From positions 1 to 41,194 of the forward strand of contig JAJTZC010000009.1 of the NCBI GenBank assembly GCA_032906705.1: a stretch of 41,194 bases of DNA. Reading direction: 5' to 3'. The notes under the pieces are model-generated. The model saw only the letters and a list, made by a program, of their open reading frames with translations. It was not told the origin of the DNA and did no database searches. This stretch comes from DASPPF01 sp032906705 (lineage in GTDB: Archaea; Thermoproteota; Nitrososphaeria; Nitrososphaerales; Gagatemarchaeaceae). Both the position numbers and the translations under genes were made by a program. This document shows positions 32,416 through 40,292 of the stretch, piece after piece (within the stretch, counting starts at the first letter, position 1; each line of letters starts with the position of its first letter).

Positions 32416-35154
32416 CTATCGCGATTCTCCGGTATTCCTCGGAATGCCCATCTTCCGCTCTATCTCCGCCCATCGTGGGTCGTTCAAGTAGGGCCTGTTC
32501 CAAGGAAATGCTGGAAAATACAACAGACCCGGGTCGCGCTCAACAAGCGCCTTCTCCAGCCAATCATAGCCTTCATCTGTGCGACCCATTGCAAGCAGAA
32601 CGCTTGCAACCATAGCGGGGCTTGCCGGGGAATCCCCAGTGCGCGCCTCGTTGAGCATCTTCTCTGCCGATTCGCTGTCGCCGGCTTTGACGTAGACCCG
32701 CCCGAGGAGCAGTTTCATGCTCGCCGATTCGCCGCCAAGTTCCAGTACCTTCTTCGCCGATTCCAAAGCGCGGTCGAACTGCTCGACACAGCAATACGCA
32801 TTGGCCAACCAGAGGTGCACGCCTTGGAAATCTGGGTTGAGGGCGGCCACCTTCTTGAGTTGCTCTATCGCTTCCTCGTACCTCTCAAGCTCCAGCAGAC
32901 CTGTGCCCACTCCAGTGCTTATCGCCCTCGAATAAGGGTCGAGTGTGCTCGCCCTCCTGACCATCCCAAGCCCATCCTCATACCTCTTCATGAAGCTCAG
33001 TGCTATTGAATACCAATGGTAAGCAGCCGCGTAGTTCGGGTTCAGCTCAATCGACCGCTTGAACTCTCTCTCACCGTTTCCAAAATCCCAAAAATGGTTC
33101 ACTAGGACGAGACCAAGCGAAGCATGTGCCTCGGCAAGGCCGTCGTCCAGCTCAAGAGCCCGCATCGCGTTGCTCTTCGCCAGCGGGGCGGCCTCGCTGG
33201 GGGGCATCCACCTGCGGTCAGATAGAATACTGTAACAATCTGCTATGCCAGAATAGGCGAGGGCGAAGTTCGGGTCTACCTTTACAGCCTCGCCGAAGTA
33301 CTTCAGGGCCTTTTTGGTTCCGTCTTCCGTCCTTTCGCTCCAGTAAAAACGACCCTTCAGGTACAAGCTGTATGCCTCGGGGCTAGAGGTAGCCTTCCTC
33401 TGCAGGCTAGCTTTTTCCCCTTCGAGGAGTTTTACCTTCAGAGCCTCGGCGACCTGCTGGGCTATGTCTCCCTGTATCGCGAAGACGTCAATGAGGTCTC
33501 TGTCGTAGCTTTGCGACCACAGATGCCTGTCGCTCCCAGCCTCGATTAGCTGGGCGGTGATCCTGACCCTATTACCTGCCTTCCTCACGCTACCCTCCAG
33601 TATCGTACCGGCCCCGAGTTCAATCCCGATCTGTCCCATGGAAAGCGTCGTCTCCTTGTATCTCATCACCGAGGTCCTGGAAATGACGCTCAGCTCGCCG
33701 ATCCTGGAGACTGTCGAGATCAGCTCCTCTGTCATCCCGTCAGCGAAGTATCTGTCGTTCGGGTCAGCGCTCATGTTGGTGAGCGGAAGTATCGCCACCC
33801 TGTGTGGGTCGAGGGAAGGCGTCTCTTTGAATTGGGACATCTCCGAAGGTAGCACTATCCGGAAGATTTCTACAGGAGCTGGTATGTTCTTAAGCTCGCG
33901 CATCCCGATTTTCTCGACGCGGTAATCGACCTTCCCTCCGATCTGGTCCACCACTTGGCGCGTTACACAGACGCCTCCTGGTTCAGCTATAGGCTGGACC
34001 CTCGCAGCGACGTTCACCGCGTCTCCCAGGACATCCCCGTCGGAGTTCACGATGTCACCAACGTGGACTCCTATTCTGACAAGGATCTTGTCGGTGGGCC
34101 CCCGACCAGAATTGAAGCTGATCATCTCCCTCTGGACCTCGACCGCGCAGTTGACCGCCTCTACAGCACTTGCGAACTCAACGAGGAAGGCGTCTCCCAT
34201 CGTCTTGACCTCACGACCCGCGTGTTTCGCGAAGAGCGGGCGGAGGAGCGACCTGTGCTCCTCAAGAAGCCTCAACGATCGAGCCTCGTCAACCTTGCCA
34301 ATCGCGGTGTAGCCCACCATGTCCGTAAACATGATGGCAGCCAGACGTCTCCCCTCAGCGCCTCTCTCCATGGCAGTAGTCTGCCCCGCAGTATCTATGC
34401 TCTGGGTTCGGGTCGGCTCTGCAGTCACTTCGCCGCTGGGGAGAAGTTTGAGATTCCACCACCTCGAATCGAAATCTTTCCCCCTCATCACCCTGGCTCT
34501 CATGTAATGCCTCATTTCTCCACCCTCCTCGACGCTCCGGAAGTCGATGACCCCATCGCAGAAAGATTCGAACTGCCTGTAGAACGCATCCGGGTAGACG
34601 CCTACAAGCAATGAATGAATTGCCGCTAGTTCCAATCTTCTTGCGTACGGAATCGTGAGGGTACGGAAGTGTTCGGCCACCCGCATCGGGTCGTTGTACT
34701 GCAATAGAACAGAGGTGTTGTCGTCGATATGCAGTCGTCGTTTCTCCGTCTGTGGGACGTCAGTGCTGAGTTCATCGAGGGTGCCCTTATCCCAGTCCTC
34801 GATCTTGATCGACCTGATGTCGACCCTCTCGCGCGGCGACGCGCTTCCGACCTTCAAAGCTTCTCCGATTCGGGTCTGCACCGAGTAGCTGTCCCAGATC
34901 CTGAAGCTGTCATCCGTCTCGAATCTCCTGACGTCTACCCCGAGTCGTTCCAGTGCCGCTTTCACATCTGACGGCATCCGCGTGAACGTATGGTAATCCG
35001 TCTTTATTCCGCTACGCAGTGCACTCGCAACCATCGCAAACGACGTATCGAACCATAACGATTGCGGCTCGAATTCCACGATGTAGTTGGCCCCGTAATC
35101 GAAGCCGCTAGGCAGAATCCTCTCGAACAGGGGAAGGCCGATTGACTCCCTCAT
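32416..35154 (-). CDS. class III adenylate cyclase with N-terminal KaiC/MEDS-like sensor, TolB-like and TPR domains (AC4)
   Basis: The largest paralogue, 912 residues from ATG 35154. Residues 1-250 form an extra domain with FDYGANYIVEFEP, LRSGIKTDYHTF and RIWDSYSVQT blocks, resembling degenerate KaiC/RAD55-like or MEDS sensory domains; no Walker A loop is visible, so it probably senses rather than hydrolyses. The cyclase follows (about 268-430): Asp278, Lys317, Asp321, Asp374, Asn381 and Arg385 are all present, giving ATP specificity. A TolB-like segment (PHRVAILPLTNMSADPNDRY) and TPR repeats complete it. The frame opens at GTG 35172, but the TATA-like box at 35182-35189 is too close to that codon and fits ATG 35154. 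Confidence 0.9.
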   Translation of the reverse strand: MRESIGLPLFERILPSGFDYGANYIVEFEPQSLWFDTSFAMVASALRSGIKTDYHTFTRMPSDVKAALERLGVDVRRFETDDSFRIWDSYSVQTRIGEALKVGSASPRERVDIRSIKIEDWDKGTLDELSTDVPQTEKRRLHIDDNTSVLLQYNDPMRVAEHFRTLTIPYARRLELAAIHSLLVGVYPDAFYRQFESFCDGVIDFRSVEEGGEMRHYMRARVMRGKDFDSRWWNLKLLPSGEVTAEPTRTQSIDTAGQTTAMERGAEGRRLAAIMFTDMVGYTAIGKVDEARSLRLLEEHRSLLRPLFAKHAGREVKTMGDAFLVEFASAVEAVNCAVEVQREMISFNSGRGPTDKILVRIGVHVGDIVNSDGDVLGDAVNVAARVQPIAEPGGVCVTRQVVDQIGGKVDYRVEKIGMRELKNIPAPVEIFRIVLPSEMSQFKETPSLDPHRVAILPLTNMSADPNDRYFADGMTEELISTVSRIGELSVISRTSVMRYKETTLSMGQIGIELGAGTILEGSVRKAGNRVRITAQLIEAGSDRHLWSQSYDRDLIDVFAIQGDIAQQVAEALKVKLLEGEKASLQRKATSSPEAYSLYLKGRFYWSERTEDGTKKALKYFGEAVKVDPNFALAYSGIADCYSILSDRRWMPPSEAAPLAKSNAMRALELDDGLAEAHASLGLVLVNHFWDFGNGEREFKRSIELNPNYAAAYHWYSIALSFMKRYEDGLGMVRRASTLDPYSRAISTGVGTGLLELERYEEAIEQLKKVAALNPDFQGVHLWLANAYCCVEQFDRALESAKKVLELGGESASMKLLLGRVYVKAGDSESAEKMLNEARTGDSPASPAMVASVLLAMGRTDEGYDWLEKALVERDPGLLYFPAFPWNRPYLNDPRWAEIERKMGIPRNTGESR

Positions 35155-35411
35155 GCCGGCTTGCGAAACCACTCTCTCTTCTTATAAAATGGCATGTGGC
35201 CTTCTTCGGTCAACATTATCGCTCTTAGCCTTCGCTCGTCGCTACACAGCACCTCGTCGCCCAAATCGAATCCTCGTGACGGAGTCAACTTGCCTCAAGG
35301 CTCGAACCTGTCGAGCATATCTGGCAACGCAAACTTCGGGCCTTCGAATCGTTACTCTCCGAGCCCGAAATGACGGTGAGTTTAAATCACGTCAGCCTGT
35401 CAAGACGCCTA
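35155..35411. promoter_or_regulatory. divergent regulatory region between cyclase AC4 and cNMP-b
   Basis: 257 bases between divergent genes. The TATA-like box for AC4 is at 35182-35189 (minus strand) and that for cNMP-b is GTTTAAATC (35380-35388). Read toward AC4, the spacer contains TCGAAGGCCC (35338-35347) and then CCTTGAGGCAA (35290-35300). These are the same blocks, in the same order and orientation relative to the cyclase, as in the spacer at 28074-28305, but separated by 37 extra bases. A perfect inverted repeat GCTCGA-5-TCGAGC lies at 35300-35316. Confidence 0.5.
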
Positions 35412-35834
35412 ATGCCCGGGGGTGCCGAACTTTCCTCAGCCATCAGCTCGGTCCCGTTCTTCTCGAAACTCGACAAGAAGCAGATCAAGGCGCTTGTTGA
35501 GGGCGGGCGCGAACGCAGATTCAAGGCAGGCGACAAGGTAGTCAGCGAGGGCGACATGGGGATTGGCTTCTACATGATCTTGGAAGGGAATGTCGAGGTC
35601 CGCAAGGGCGGAAGGGTGCTCGCAACTCTCTCCAAAGGGCAATTCTTCGGCGAGATGTCACTGATCGACGAGGAGAGGAGGTCAGCCGACGTTGTGGCTG
35701 TTCAGCCGACGAGGTGCTTTCTGCTCACGCCATGGATTTTCTCCGGCCTGGTCAAGAAACATCCAGAGGTAGCGATGGGGATGCTCAAGGAGCTGGCGAA
35801 GAGGCTCAGGGCAGCGCAGAGCGCTGAAAACTAG
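35412..35834 (+). CDS. stand-alone cyclic-nucleotide-binding domain protein (cNMP-b)
   Basis: A 140-residue paralogue of cNMP-a. It has the cNMP fold from VPFFSKLDKKQIKALVEGGR through VSEGDMGIGFYMILEGNVEV to the phosphate-binding cassette GQFFGEMSLIDEERRSADVV, in which the ribose-contacting Glu and phosphate-contacting Arg are kept. The C-terminal helix (LKELAKRLRAAQSAEN) ends without any output domain. The frame is open from ATG 35370, but the TATA-like GTTTAAATC (35380-35388) lies inside that extension and about 28 bases before ATG 35412, so the shorter form is chosen. It is divergent from AC4, mirroring the cNMP-a/AC2 pair. Confidence 0.9.
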   Translation: MPGGAELSSAISSVPFFSKLDKKQIKALVEGGRERRFKAGDKVVSEGDMGIGFYMILEGNVEVRKGGRVLATLSKGQFFGEMSLIDEERRSADVVAVQPTRCFLLTPWIFSGLVKKHPEVAMGMLKELAKRLRAAQSAEN

Positions 35835-35883
35835 TCCCGCCCAAGCAATCATCATGGGGAGAGAGTCAGGCGGTGTCTGAGAA

Positions 35884-36675
35884 TTGAAGTTCGGCCTGAA
35901 CACGTGGTCTCTACTCAACTCCGACATCTATTCGGCTGTCAAGACCATCGGGGACGCCAAGCTAGGATTCATCGAGCTCTGGGGCGAGGTCCCGCACGCC
36001 TATCACGACTGGGTCGACAAGAAGAGGCTGAGGGATGCCCTCTCGGTGTACGAGCCGACGGTCACGATGCATGCCCCGTTCACAGACCTGAACCCTGCGA
36101 CGCCATTTGAGCCCGTGAAGTCTGCTGTGAGTAAGACGTTAAAGGACTTCGTCAAGTTCGGGAACTACCTTGGCGCCAAGAGAGTAACGATTCACCCCGG
36201 GAGCGTGAACAGCGAGGCCCTCGTGCCGAAGTCAATCGAGAATGTCGTCTCCACCCTTCACGAACTCCTGAAGCAGAGCGACGGAGCCCTGGAGATAAAC
36301 ATCGAGAACCAGGTGAAGAGCCAATCGCCGTACCATTTTCCCCTGGGGAGCAACTTCGAGTCCATCGACGTCCTTCTCGCCGAGGCCGAAGGGGTCCGCC
36401 TGACTTTGGACACCGGCCATGCGCACGTCAACACCATCGACCCGCTGGAGCTCTACCAAAGGTTTCAGAGGGAAATCACAGAGATTCACCTGAGCGACAA
36501 CAAAGGCGAGCGCGACGACCATCTCGCGCCAGGGCAGGGGTCAGCCAGAATCAACGGGCTCCTTGATGAGGTAGGTAGCTCAAGCATCTTCTTGTGTCTG
36601 GAGCTGAACCCTCACAGGTTCACTAGCGCAGAGGTCATGAAGGCGGCTTCAGACCTGAGCGCGAAGTTTGGATGA
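35884..36675 (+). CDS. sugar phosphate isomerase/epimerase-like TIM-barrel protein
   Basis: A 263-residue protein of the xylose-isomerase-like/AP-endonuclease-2 TIM barrel. Core blocks are GFIELWGEVPHAYHDW, the TMHAPFTDLNP and TIHPGSVNSEA strands, EINIENQ, LTLDTGHAHVNT and EIHLSDNKGERDDHLAPGQG, which supply His, Glu and Asp metal ligands. Such proteins isomerise or epimerise sugars and inositols, or act as endonuclease IV-like enzymes; the choice is open. The start is TTG. Its stop overlaps a possible ATG of the MOSC gene (ATGA), so the two are likely cotranscribed. Confidence 0.88.
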   Translation: MKFGLNTWSLLNSDIYSAVKTIGDAKLGFIELWGEVPHAYHDWVDKKRLRDALSVYEPTVTMHAPFTDLNPATPFEPVKSAVSKTLKDFVKFGNYLGAKRVTIHPGSVNSEALVPKSIENVVSTLHELLKQSDGALEINIENQVKSQSPYHFPLGSNFESIDVLLAEAEGVRLTLDTGHAHVNTIDPLELYQRFQREITEIHLSDNKGERDDHLAPGQGSARINGLLDEVGSSSIFLCLELNPHRFTSAEVMKAASDLSAKFG

Positions 36676-36743
36676 CCAGGACCGCCCGCCTGAAAGCCAG
36701 AATCTGGGAAACCAATTTAGCCCAGTTATGGCGTCCCAGTCAT

Positions 36744-37235
36744 GTGCGCGGCAGAATCCACCAGATTAACGTCAAACCAGCTACTCCAGGCGAGCACGGC
36801 CTTCCGAAGTGGCCTGTGGAGTCTGCCCAGATAACTAGGGCCGGTCTTCTCGGTGATTTCAACATCTACCGCCACGAATCGAGGCACGACGACCCAGACT
36901 CTGCGGTACTTCTCATGTCGCTCGAAACCCTGGAGCAGCTCAACGCCGAGGGCTGGCCTCTCAGGCCCGGAGACATCGGCGAGAACTTCACGACCGCGGG
37001 GATTCCGTACGCTCGGTTCTCCCCGGGGAAAACTTTCAGACTCGGCACTGCTGAAGTGCAAATCTCCCGCGCGTGCAAACCGTGCACCAACCTGTACCTG
37101 CTTCCATACGTCGGCGTGGAGAAAGGGCCGGGCTTCCTCAAGGTCATGCTTGACAGGAGAGGCTGGTACGCAAGGGTCCTAAAGGAAGGCAGAGCGAAGA
37201 AGGGAGACTCGATAGAAGAACTGTCGCCGACTTAG
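36744..37235 (+). CDS. MOSC-domain protein
   Basis: A 163-residue protein of the MOSC family, which handles sulfur for molybdenum cofactor and forms part of amidoxime-reducing enzymes. Key blocks are RGRIHQINVKPATPGEHGLP, GLLGDFNIYRHESRHDDPDS, RPGDIGENFTTAGI and the Cys-bearing ISRACKPCTNLYLLPYVG, where one Cys is the presumed persulfide carrier. The frame opens at ATG 36672 overlapping the previous stop. However, the family start (VRGRIHQINV) corresponds to GTG 36744, and a TATA-like CCAATTTAG lies about 28 bases before it, so the short form is preferred. Both starts may be used. Confidence 0.82.
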   Translation: MRGRIHQINVKPATPGEHGLPKWPVESAQITRAGLLGDFNIYRHESRHDDPDSAVLLMSLETLEQLNAEGWPLRPGDIGENFTTAGIPYARFSPGKTFRLGTAEVQISRACKPCTNLYLLPYVGVEKGPGFLKVMLDRRGWYARVLKEGRAKKGDSIEELSPT

Positions 37236-37338
37236 AAACCTACGCGCCACGCGGCAACAAATCCGAAGACCACTCAGATGGTCCTTCAACACGTTGAACC
37301 ATTAATAGAGGGGCGCCCGAGGCAGCGAACGACAATCC

Positions 37339-37782
37339 TTGCCCCGTCCGAAACCTGTTCAGCCAGTCACAAGAACCCGGGACCTGATGGTGACTCCTGC
37401 GATAACGGTCCCAGAGGAGATGAGTCTGGACGAGGCGGCCTCGATACTCTGGGAGAAGAACATCGGGAGCGTCATCGTTGTCAACATAGGAGGCTACATG
37501 GCCGGCATACTGACCGAGAGAGACATGCTCTTCGCGGTCACGAAGGGTCTGACTGGGAAGAACGTCCCAGTTTCAAGCATAATGTCCCAGACCTCGCTTC
37601 TCGCCAGCCCCAACGAGAACGTGGCCACCGTCCTAGACAGGATGATCAAGGGCGGGGTTCGTCACCTCCCGGTGGTGGGGAAAGACGCGACACCACTAGG
37701 GATGATTTCCATGCGGGACCTATTCAGCATCAGCGAGCCTTTCCTCAAGTTCATCCTAAAGCCAACGGCCAAGAAGAAGTAG
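37339..37782 (+). CDS. CBS-domain pair protein
   Basis: A 147-residue protein with two CBS repeats that form one Bateman module: VPEEMSLDEAASILWEKNIG then GGYMAGILTERDMLFAVTKG, and SPNENVATVLDRMIKGGVRH then LPVVGKDATPLGMISMRDLF. The GILTERDM pattern is typical of modules binding adenosine nucleotides such as AMP, ATP or SAM. No catalytic domain is fused, so it should regulate a partner. The start is TTG with TATA-like CATTAATAG about 35 bases upstream. Confidence 0.88.
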   Translation: MPRPKPVQPVTRTRDLMVTPAITVPEEMSLDEAASILWEKNIGSVIVVNIGGYMAGILTERDMLFAVTKGLTGKNVPVSSIMSQTSLLASPNENVATVLDRMIKGGVRHLPVVGKDATPLGMISMRDLFSISEPFLKFILKPTAKKK

Positions 37783-38130
37783 ACCTCGTCCACGCGGTGG
37801 CATTACCTGCGAGGGAACGACGAACCCAGGCTCGGCCCACCTCTATCTTTCTAGCCTTTCCCGCTCGCAGCCAACGTTAACCGATTCGTGGAAGGTTGCG
37901 TCCATCGACTCTGAAAACATCCGACCGTGAATGACACACACGACCAGACTAGATGGTCTGTCCTTGGCACAAGGAACAACGCCCCGGGGGAGCCGAACCT
38001 CATTGCCGTGTTATTCTCGCGACGCCAGACTAAGGCTGCCTACTCAAGGAAAGGCGAGCAAAGGGCCCTCGTTCCTGACAAGGAGAGGGCTCTCGAAGTC
38101 CAAATAGCAGGCGGGCCAGGCTAGAATTGC
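37783..38130. other. intergenic region without a convincing gene
   Basis: A frame of 65 codons from GTG 37927 has no family resemblance, and the nearest TATA-like box is too far away (37874-37884), so it is not called. A weak relative of the recurrent intergenic motif lies near 37806-37826, and CCAAATAGC near 38100 may be the promoter of the following gene. Confidence 0.4.
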
Positions 38131-39072
38131 TTGGCCTGCAGGACCGGAGTCATCGAGGGGAAGGAGCTGCTTCTCTACTCTTTCCCCCCGCCGCACCCCT
38201 TCACGAGCGCGAGGGTTCAGAGCTTCTGGGACGAACTGCGAAAGAGGAAACTCGACTTTGAGCGCCTGCAACCCCAAAAGGCTGAGAGGAAGCTGATCGG
38301 GCTCTTCCACACAGAGGAGCACATCAAGTTCGTCGAGCAGGCATCGCAACTTGGATACGGCGCCCTGGACCAGGGAGACACTCCTGCCTTCAAGGGGGTA
38401 TTCGGCGCGACGCAGTTCGCTGTCGGGTCGACCCTCTCCGCAGTCGAGAGAGTGATGAACAGAGAGCTCGACCACGCCTTCAACCCTGTCGGCGGGCTGC
38501 ATCATGCTCGTAGGGACTCTTCGGCCGGCTTCTGCGTCTTCAACGACATCGGGGTAGCTGTCGAACTCCTCCGCAAGGAACACAACGTCCGCAGGATACT
38601 TTACGTCGACATCGACGTGCACCACGGCGACGGAGTCTACTACTCATACGAATCCGACCCCGACCTCTTCATCTTCGATATCCACGAAGACGGAAGATAC
38701 CTCTACCCCGGGACAGGGTCGGCGAACGAAGAAGGATATGGAAGAGCCAGAGGCACCAAAGTCAACGTCCCTCTCGCGCCTGGTTCAGAGGACGCCGACG
38801 TCATGCGGCAGCTCCCGCGTCTGGAAGATTTCGCCAGAAGGGCGAGACCGGAGTTCATAATCTTCCAGTGCGGGGCAGACGGGCTCAAAGGCGACCCAAT
38901 CGCAGGTCTGAGCTACACAGCGGCGGTCCACCAGGCAGTCGGGGGCCTTCTTCACCGAATCTCACACGAAGCGTGCTTTGGAAGGATTGTCGCCCTCGGT
39001 GGGGGCGGATATCTCCCTGAGAATTGTGCCAATGCGTGGGTTGGCGCAGTCGAGAGTCTGGTTTCTCTATAG
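38131..39072 (+). CDS. histone deacetylase/AcuC-family amidohydrolase
   Basis: A 313-residue zinc-dependent deacetylase-fold protein. The active-site blocks are intact: GGLHHARRDSSAGFCVFNDI (the His pair and substrate Phe region), LYVDIDVHHGDGVYYSYE (zinc ligands Asp and His), FQCGADGLKGDPIAGL (second zinc Asp) and ALGGGGYLPENCANAW near the end. In archaea, members deacetylate Alba-like chromatin proteins, polyamines or metabolites; which applies here is unknown. Length is slightly short of the usual 340-370. The start is TTG; TATA-like CCAAATAG is about 28 bases upstream. Confidence 0.9.
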   Translation: MACRTGVIEGKELLLYSFPPPHPFTSARVQSFWDELRKRKLDFERLQPQKAERKLIGLFHTEEHIKFVEQASQLGYGALDQGDTPAFKGVFGATQFAVGSTLSAVERVMNRELDHAFNPVGGLHHARRDSSAGFCVFNDIGVAVELLRKEHNVRRILYVDIDVHHGDGVYYSYESDPDLFIFDIHEDGRYLYPGTGSANEEGYGRARGTKVNVPLAPGSEDADVMRQLPRLEDFARRARPEFIIFQCGADGLKGDPIAGLSYTAAVHQAVGGLLHRISHEACFGRIVALGGGGYLPENCANAWVGAVESLVSL

Positions 39073-39119
39073 GATCGCGCGTCCCAATCAGACCTAGATT
39101 GCGAGAATCGCTCCCGCGC

Positions 39120-39127
39120 TTAAATAA
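39120..39127 (+). promoter_or_regulatory. TATA-like box of the CBS/zinc-domain gene
   Basis: CTTAAATAAAC centred about 28 bases before GTG 39151 indicates a leaderless transcript. Confidence 0.6.
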
Positions 39128-39150
39128 ACCAAACAACGCTCAGTCAACCT

Positions 39151-39720
39151 GTGGTCCTCGACGTTCCCGCCGGAAGCATCGCACGACGTGAACTTGTCGT
39201 AATCGACGGGAACAGGTCCGTCGTCGAGGCGGCAAAACTGATGGTCGAGAAGAAACGGGGAAGCATCCTCGTATCCAAGGACGGCGAAGTAGTGGGGATA
39301 CTGACGGAACGCGACATCTTGAGGAAGGTGGTGGCCAAGTCCCTCGACCCCAGTTCGACGAAGGCGAAGGACGTGATGACCTCCCCTCCAGTGACAATCG
39401 AGCAGTCCAAACCCCTCCGCGAGGCAATCGACCTGATGAACAGATTGGGTATCAGGAGGATGCTCGTCACTGACAAGGGGAAGATAGTGGGAATCTTCAC
39501 ACTACGGGACATCGTGAAGCATACAAGAATCTGCTTGCACTGCGGCAAAGAAATCAGATCAATCCTCGATAGCGAGGAACCAGACCCGTACCTCGAATGC
39601 CAATGCGGCTCCAGGTACCACAAAACGTGCGCCGAGACCGTGGTCTACTGCGTCAGCTGCGCCAGGACCCTGGTCAGCACCGTCATCTACCCGGAACCAT
39701 CAGAGACCTTCGGCGGCTAG
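39151..39720 (+). CDS. CBS-domain pair fused to a cysteine-rich zinc-binding tail
   Basis: A 189-residue protein. The first two thirds are a CBS pair (ILVSKDGEVVGILTERDILR and MLVTDKGKIVGIFTLRDIVK). The last third carries Cys/His clusters: ICLHCGKE, then LECQCGSRYHKTC and VYCVSCART, enough for two zinc sites in a RING-like or treble-clef-like order. CBS modules bind adenosine nucleotides; the zinc tail may bind a protein or nucleic acid. The combination suggests an energy-sensing adaptor. Its stop overlaps the stop of the convergent NUDIX gene by four bases. Confidence 0.85.
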   Translation: MVLDVPAGSIARRELVVIDGNRSVVEAAKLMVEKKRGSILVSKDGEVVGILTERDILRKVVAKSLDPSSTKAKDVMTSPPVTIEQSKPLREAIDLMNRLGIRRMLVTDKGKIVGIFTLRDIVKHTRICLHCGKEIRSILDSEEPDPYLECQCGSRYHKTCAETVVYCVSCARTLVSTVIYPEPSETFGG

Positions 39721-40274
39721 TCCGGGGAAGGTATTTCTTTCCTGGCCTTGCCTGCCTTCGTTTCCAAGTATGCGTGGAGTGCCAGCAGTGTATCCGGAGT
39801 GAGCTTCTCCGGCTCCTCCTTGGTCATCTTCACGAGTTCTTCGAAGCGCACGAACTCACCTCCCTTTGACTCGTCACTCAGTATGATCTTCGGGCTGGAG
39901 ACTTTGCCTTCAAAAATCGCAATGAACTCGCGTTCGGTCTCGCTCCCGTAGGGCCACACCGGCGTCTTCACTTTTATCACTCGGGCGAGTTCGCAGTCCA
40001 GACCGAGCTCCTCTCTGACTTCACGCTTGGCCGCCTGCTCGTAGGTTTCTCCTGAAGAGACGTGCCCAGTGACAGAAATGGTCCAATGGCCCGGGTACCA
40101 TTTCATCCGGTCCGCGCGCCTCTGGAGGTAGACTAGGTCCCGCCCGTCAAAGAGAAAGACAGCTATCGCTCTGTGCAGGATTCCGAGTTTGAGACATTCG
40201 CTGCCGGGCCTGTGGCCGATGACGTTGTCATTCTCATCCACGACATCGAAGAACTCCTGGGCCAAACTAATCAC
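39717..40274 (-). CDS. NUDIX hydrolase
   Basis: A 185-residue protein with a complete Nudix box, GHVSSGETYEQAAKREVREE followed by LGL (G-5-E-7-REVREELGL), that binds magnesium for cleavage of diphosphate-linked compounds. The N-terminal EFFDVVDENDNVIGHRPGSE and the HRAIAVFLFDG strand resemble the IPP-isomerase-like/YfcD branch, which handles isoprenoid or nucleotide diphosphates. Substrate is not determined. The start is GTG; it lies 18 bases downstream of the membrane-protein gene and is probably cotranscribed with it. Confidence 0.9.
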   Translation of the reverse strand: MISLAQEFFDVVDENDNVIGHRPGSECLKLGILHRAIAVFLFDGRDLVYLQRRADRMKWYPGHWTISVTGHVSSGETYEQAAKREVREELGLDCELARVIKVKTPVWPYGSETEREFIAIFEGKVSSPKIILSDESKGGEFVRFEELVKMTKEEPEKLTPDTLLALHAYLETKAGKARKEIPSPD

Positions 40275-40292
40275 GAGCTGTGAGCAGTTCCG

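Noticed and set aside
35370..35411. Upstream ATG extension of cNMP-b
   Set aside because: The TATA-like box lies inside it, so it is probably not transcribed as coding sequence.
37927..38124. 65-codon frame starting at GTG
   Set aside because: No family pattern and poor promoter spacing; likely random in GC-rich DNA.
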